A stretch of DNA of 64,000 nucleotides from Acidimicrobium ferrooxidans DSM 10331 (GTDB taxonomy: Bacteria; Actinomycetota; Acidimicrobiia; Acidimicrobiales; Acidimicrobiaceae): positions 1,244,001-1,308,000 of the forward strand of contig NC_013124.1 of NCBI RefSeq assembly GCF_000023265.1. The letters are read 5' to 3'. The position numbers and the translations under genes were made by a program. Below the pieces are notes generated by a model. That model had not been told where the DNA came from. It did no database searches and was given only the letters and a program-made list of their open reading frames with translations. Each line of letters begins with the position of its first letter. Positions within the stretch are counted from its first letter, which is position 1. This document shows, one piece after another, positions 62,045-64,000 of the stretch.

Positions 62045-63907
62045 TCACCCCTGGACCCCAGCCCCTGGATGCATGTCGACGCTGCTCAAAAGGGTCGACG
62101 TGACTTGCCCTTCGGGCGTCACCCCGTAGCGAGCCAGCGCAGCGCGCATGATCTGGGAGAACACAGGTGCCGCCGTCATCCCACCGTAGATGGGCACCGG
62201 CTGGTCGACCATCACGATCGCACTGAGGACCGGGTGCTGGGCCGGCACCATCCCGACGAACGTCCCCCAGTACGCCCCAGGCTGGTAACCACCGCGCGCA
62301 TGGTAGGGCTTCTGCGAGGTGCCGGTCTTGCCCGCGACGAGGTAGCCAGGTATCGCCGCATCAGGAGCCGTGGCGTTCGACCCCGTGACGTGCGAGAAGA
62401 GCCCCAGCAGCTCGGAGGCGATCGCCGCAGGCATCACCCGGTGACGAGGTGCGGCCGGCGCCAGGTGGACGGTCCCATCGGTGCCCACGGTGCCAGCAAC
62501 CAGGGTCGGGTTCACGAGGACGCCGCCGTTGGCGACCGCGTTGTAGGAATCGAGGATCTCGAGCGGCGTGACGAGCTGGTCCTGTCCGATCGGGGTCGAG
62601 CCGATCGCCGTCGGTGACCACTCGGAGGGAGGCTTCAGGTACCCCGCGGTCGCGCCCGGGAACGCGAGCCCCGGATCGACACCCCACCCAAGGCGCCGGA
62701 AGGAGTCGTAGATCGCCGTCGGGCCGAGCCGCTCGGCCAGTTCGATCGTGCCCACGTTCGAACTCTGGGCGAGGATTTGCGACATGGAGAGGACCTCGGT
62801 GGGGTGCGACTCGGCGTCATGGAACACCGAGCCGTCGATCACCAGCTGGTTTGGAACGGTCTCCGTCGAGGTCGGGGTGATGATGCCCCGCTCAAGGGCC
62901 GCAGCGAACGTCGCGATCTTCGCGACCGATCCCGGCTCGTACGCGTAGGCCACCGGGTCGTTCAACCAGCTCTCCGTCGGCAGGGCGCGGGGCACGTCGA
63001 CGGGCTGACTCCCGCCGACCGACGACGTGCCCGGCAGCGCCGGCGCCGCGAGCGACGCCATCGCGAGGATCTGGCCCGTGTGGGGATCCATCACCACCGC
63101 CGTCGCGCCGAGGGCTCGCGTCGTCTCGATCTCCGACGCCAAGGCGTTCTCGACGTCGCTCTGGAGGACGGGATCGATGGTGAGCTCGATGGACGTCCCT
63201 GGGCGCGGCGGGTGTTCGGCAACGAGGCCTCCGGGTACCGGCGCACCCTGAGCGGTCACCCTCTCGAGGGCCCACCCCGGTGCTCCGGCAAGCACGCGCT
63301 GGTAGGCGTACTCCAGGCCAAACGTACCGACACCAGCCGGACTCACACGACCGATCACCGGCTCGGCGAGATCGCCGAGCGGGTACACAGGCAGCGTCGT
63401 CGGTGTGACGGTGATGCCGGGCAGCGCGCCGTCGAGGGCGAGCTGCTCGATACGCCCACCGACGCTCAAGAGGGCATCGGGATCGACGACGCTGTAGCCT
63501 CCGTGCACCTCGAGCGCGCTCGTGACCGACGCCACGGACAGCCCGAGCAGCCGCGCCAGTCGCTCGGCCTCGGGCGCAACGTCGTGGATCTGCAACGGAT
63601 CGGCGATGATCGCGTCGCGCTCGATGGAGGTCGCAAACGCGACGCCGTTGCGTGCGAAGATGGCGCCGCGCGGTGCCGACAGCACGACGCGTGTCTCGCT
63701 CTCGGACGTGGCCAGCTGCCCATACCGCGGCGCCGGGCCCACGGTCAGACGGACGAGCTGCGCGGCGATGGCGCCGAGCGCCACCACCGTGACGGCACCC
63801 ACGATGCGCACGTGCCTAGCCACGCGCGACCGTTCCGGCCGGAAGGGGCGCCGACTCGCCCGTTGGTTGACCAAGCGCCGTCGTCGGGACGGGTGCTCCC
63901 CGTCCAC
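62045..63907 (-). CDS. ftsI: Penicillin-binding protein FtsI (class B transpeptidase)
   Basis: The 620-residue protein has a basic cytoplasmic tail (about 35 residues), one membrane helix (IVGAVTVVALGAIAAQLV), the dimerisation domain starting LSAPRGAIFARNG, and a transpeptidase domain with active-site Ser in EPGSVAKI (SxxK), SSN in AQSSNVGT and KTGT in VAGKTGTSQ. It cross-links septal peptidoglycan with FtsW. GTG 63907, 9 bases after GGGAGGAG, is used; TTG 63913 is an alternative. Confidence 0.93.
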   Translation of the reverse strand: MDGEHPSRRRRLVNQRASRRPFRPERSRVARHVRIVGAVTVVALGAIAAQLVRLTVGPAPRYGQLATSESETRVVLSAPRGAIFARNGVAFATSIERDAIIADPLQIHDVAPEAERLARLLGLSVASVTSALEVHGGYSVVDPDALLSVGGRIEQLALDGALPGITVTPTTLPVYPLGDLAEPVIGRVSPAGVGTFGLEYAYQRVLAGAPGWALERVTAQGAPVPGGLVAEHPPRPGTSIELTIDPVLQSDVENALASEIETTRALGATAVVMDPHTGQILAMASLAAPALPGTSSVGGSQPVDVPRALPTESWLNDPVAYAYEPGSVAKIATFAAALERGIITPTSTETVPNQLVIDGSVFHDAESHPTEVLSMSQILAQSSNVGTIELAERLGPTAIYDSFRRLGWGVDPGLAFPGATAGYLKPPSEWSPTAIGSTPIGQDQLVTPLEILDSYNAVANGGVLVNPTLVAGTVGTDGTVHLAPAAPRHRVMPAAIASELLGLFSHVTGSNATAPDAAIPGYLVAGKTGTSQKPYHARGGYQPGAYWGTFVGMVPAQHPVLSAIVMVDQPVPIYGGMTAAPVFSQIMRAALARYGVTPEGQVTSTLLSSVDMHPGAGVQG

Positions 63908-64000
63908 TAGCAAGCTCCTCCCACGTCGGGTGGACGAAACCGTGTGCCGCCGCGACCGCCGCCGCGTGGCTCGGTGCGCTCAGGGTGCTGAGCTCGGCGA
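63816..64000 (-). CDS. C-terminal end of a probable FtsL-like division protein (cut by window edge)
   Basis: An open frame enters from the right edge and stops with TAG at 63816. Its visible residues begin AELSTLSAPSHAAAVAAAHG and include FVHPTWEELASGRG, resembling the end of FtsL/DivIC-type septum proteins, where a helix is followed by 'A..LGMV.P'. Position immediately before ftsI is the normal ftsL location. It overlaps the ftsI start by 92 bases. Too little is present for a firm call. Confidence 0.5.
   Translation of the reverse strand, partial: AELSTLSAPSHAAAVAAAHGFVHPTWEELASGRGAPVPTTALGQPTGESAPLPAGTVARG

Overview
The window is a gene-dense, visibly GC-rich chromosomal segment of an actinobacterium. 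Evidence for this: a division/cell-wall (dcw) cluster carrying sepF, yggT and divIVA but no ftsA, a mycothiol-type cysteine ligase (MshC), a phosphatidylinositol-mannoside (PIM) gene set, an NADPH:F420 oxidoreductase, and a bacterial proteasome activator (Bpa/PafE). The gene content fits a deep-branching actinobacterium, perhaps Acidimicrobiia; that placement is inference. No rRNA, tRNA or CRISPR was recognised.

Layout. 1-11.5 kb: a GAF-domain protein (cut by the edge), an NlpC/P60 hydrolase, a family III CoA-transferase, a leftward run amidase / secreted alpha-beta hydrolase / rpiB / bpa, a phosphodiesterase-like protein, then Rrf2 regulator plus GNAT-acyl-CoA-synthetase fusion, and a glutathione peroxidase. 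11.6-18 kb: succinate-semialdehyde-type dehydrogenase, DUF885 protein, a small membrane protein, and an operon of LolA-like protein, ABC ATPase and permease. 18-27 kb: a long non-coding leader and a sigma-70 factor, then rluD-like, lspA and a DksA-type zinc-finger gene, a eukaryotic-type ileS, and an amino-acid permease. 27.2-28.7 kb: an IS200/IS605-type element carrying only a frameshifted tnpB.

28.8-37.3 kb and 40.9-45 kb together resemble the mycobacterial thrS-HIT-pgsA-patA-pimA-pdx-yebC-ruvCAB block: ruvB, ruvA, ruvC, peroxiredoxin, yebC, pdxT, pdxS, a degenerate M48-like membrane protein, pimA, an acyltransferase and a PI(P) synthase, then HIT protein, thrS, mshC and F420 reductase. A rightward EF-G-like gene, a VOC protein and about 1.1 kb without genes lie in the middle of this block. 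45-48.7 kb: fabI/inhA, an unknown secreted protein, pirin and endonuclease IV.

48.8-64 kb: the dcw cluster on the minus strand, in transcription order (ftsL-like end)-ftsI-murE-mraY-murD-ftsW-murG-murC-murB-ftsQ-ftsZ-pgeF-yggS-sepF-yggT-divIVA. Most neighbours overlap by 4 bases (ATGA/GTGA), which suggests translational coupling. murF is missing from its usual place between murE and mraY.

Promoter signals: the hexamer TAGGCT recurs upstream of genes. At three of them (rrf2, the DUF885 gene, ileS) it ends 6-7 bases before the start codon with no ribosome-binding site, the geometry of leaderless transcripts. No complete new defence or biosynthetic system was found. The most unusual items are the missing murF, ftsQ without a canonical start, two unrelated 16-bp tandem arrays, the degenerate protease in the PIM operon, and the degenerate acyl-CoA synthetase fusion.
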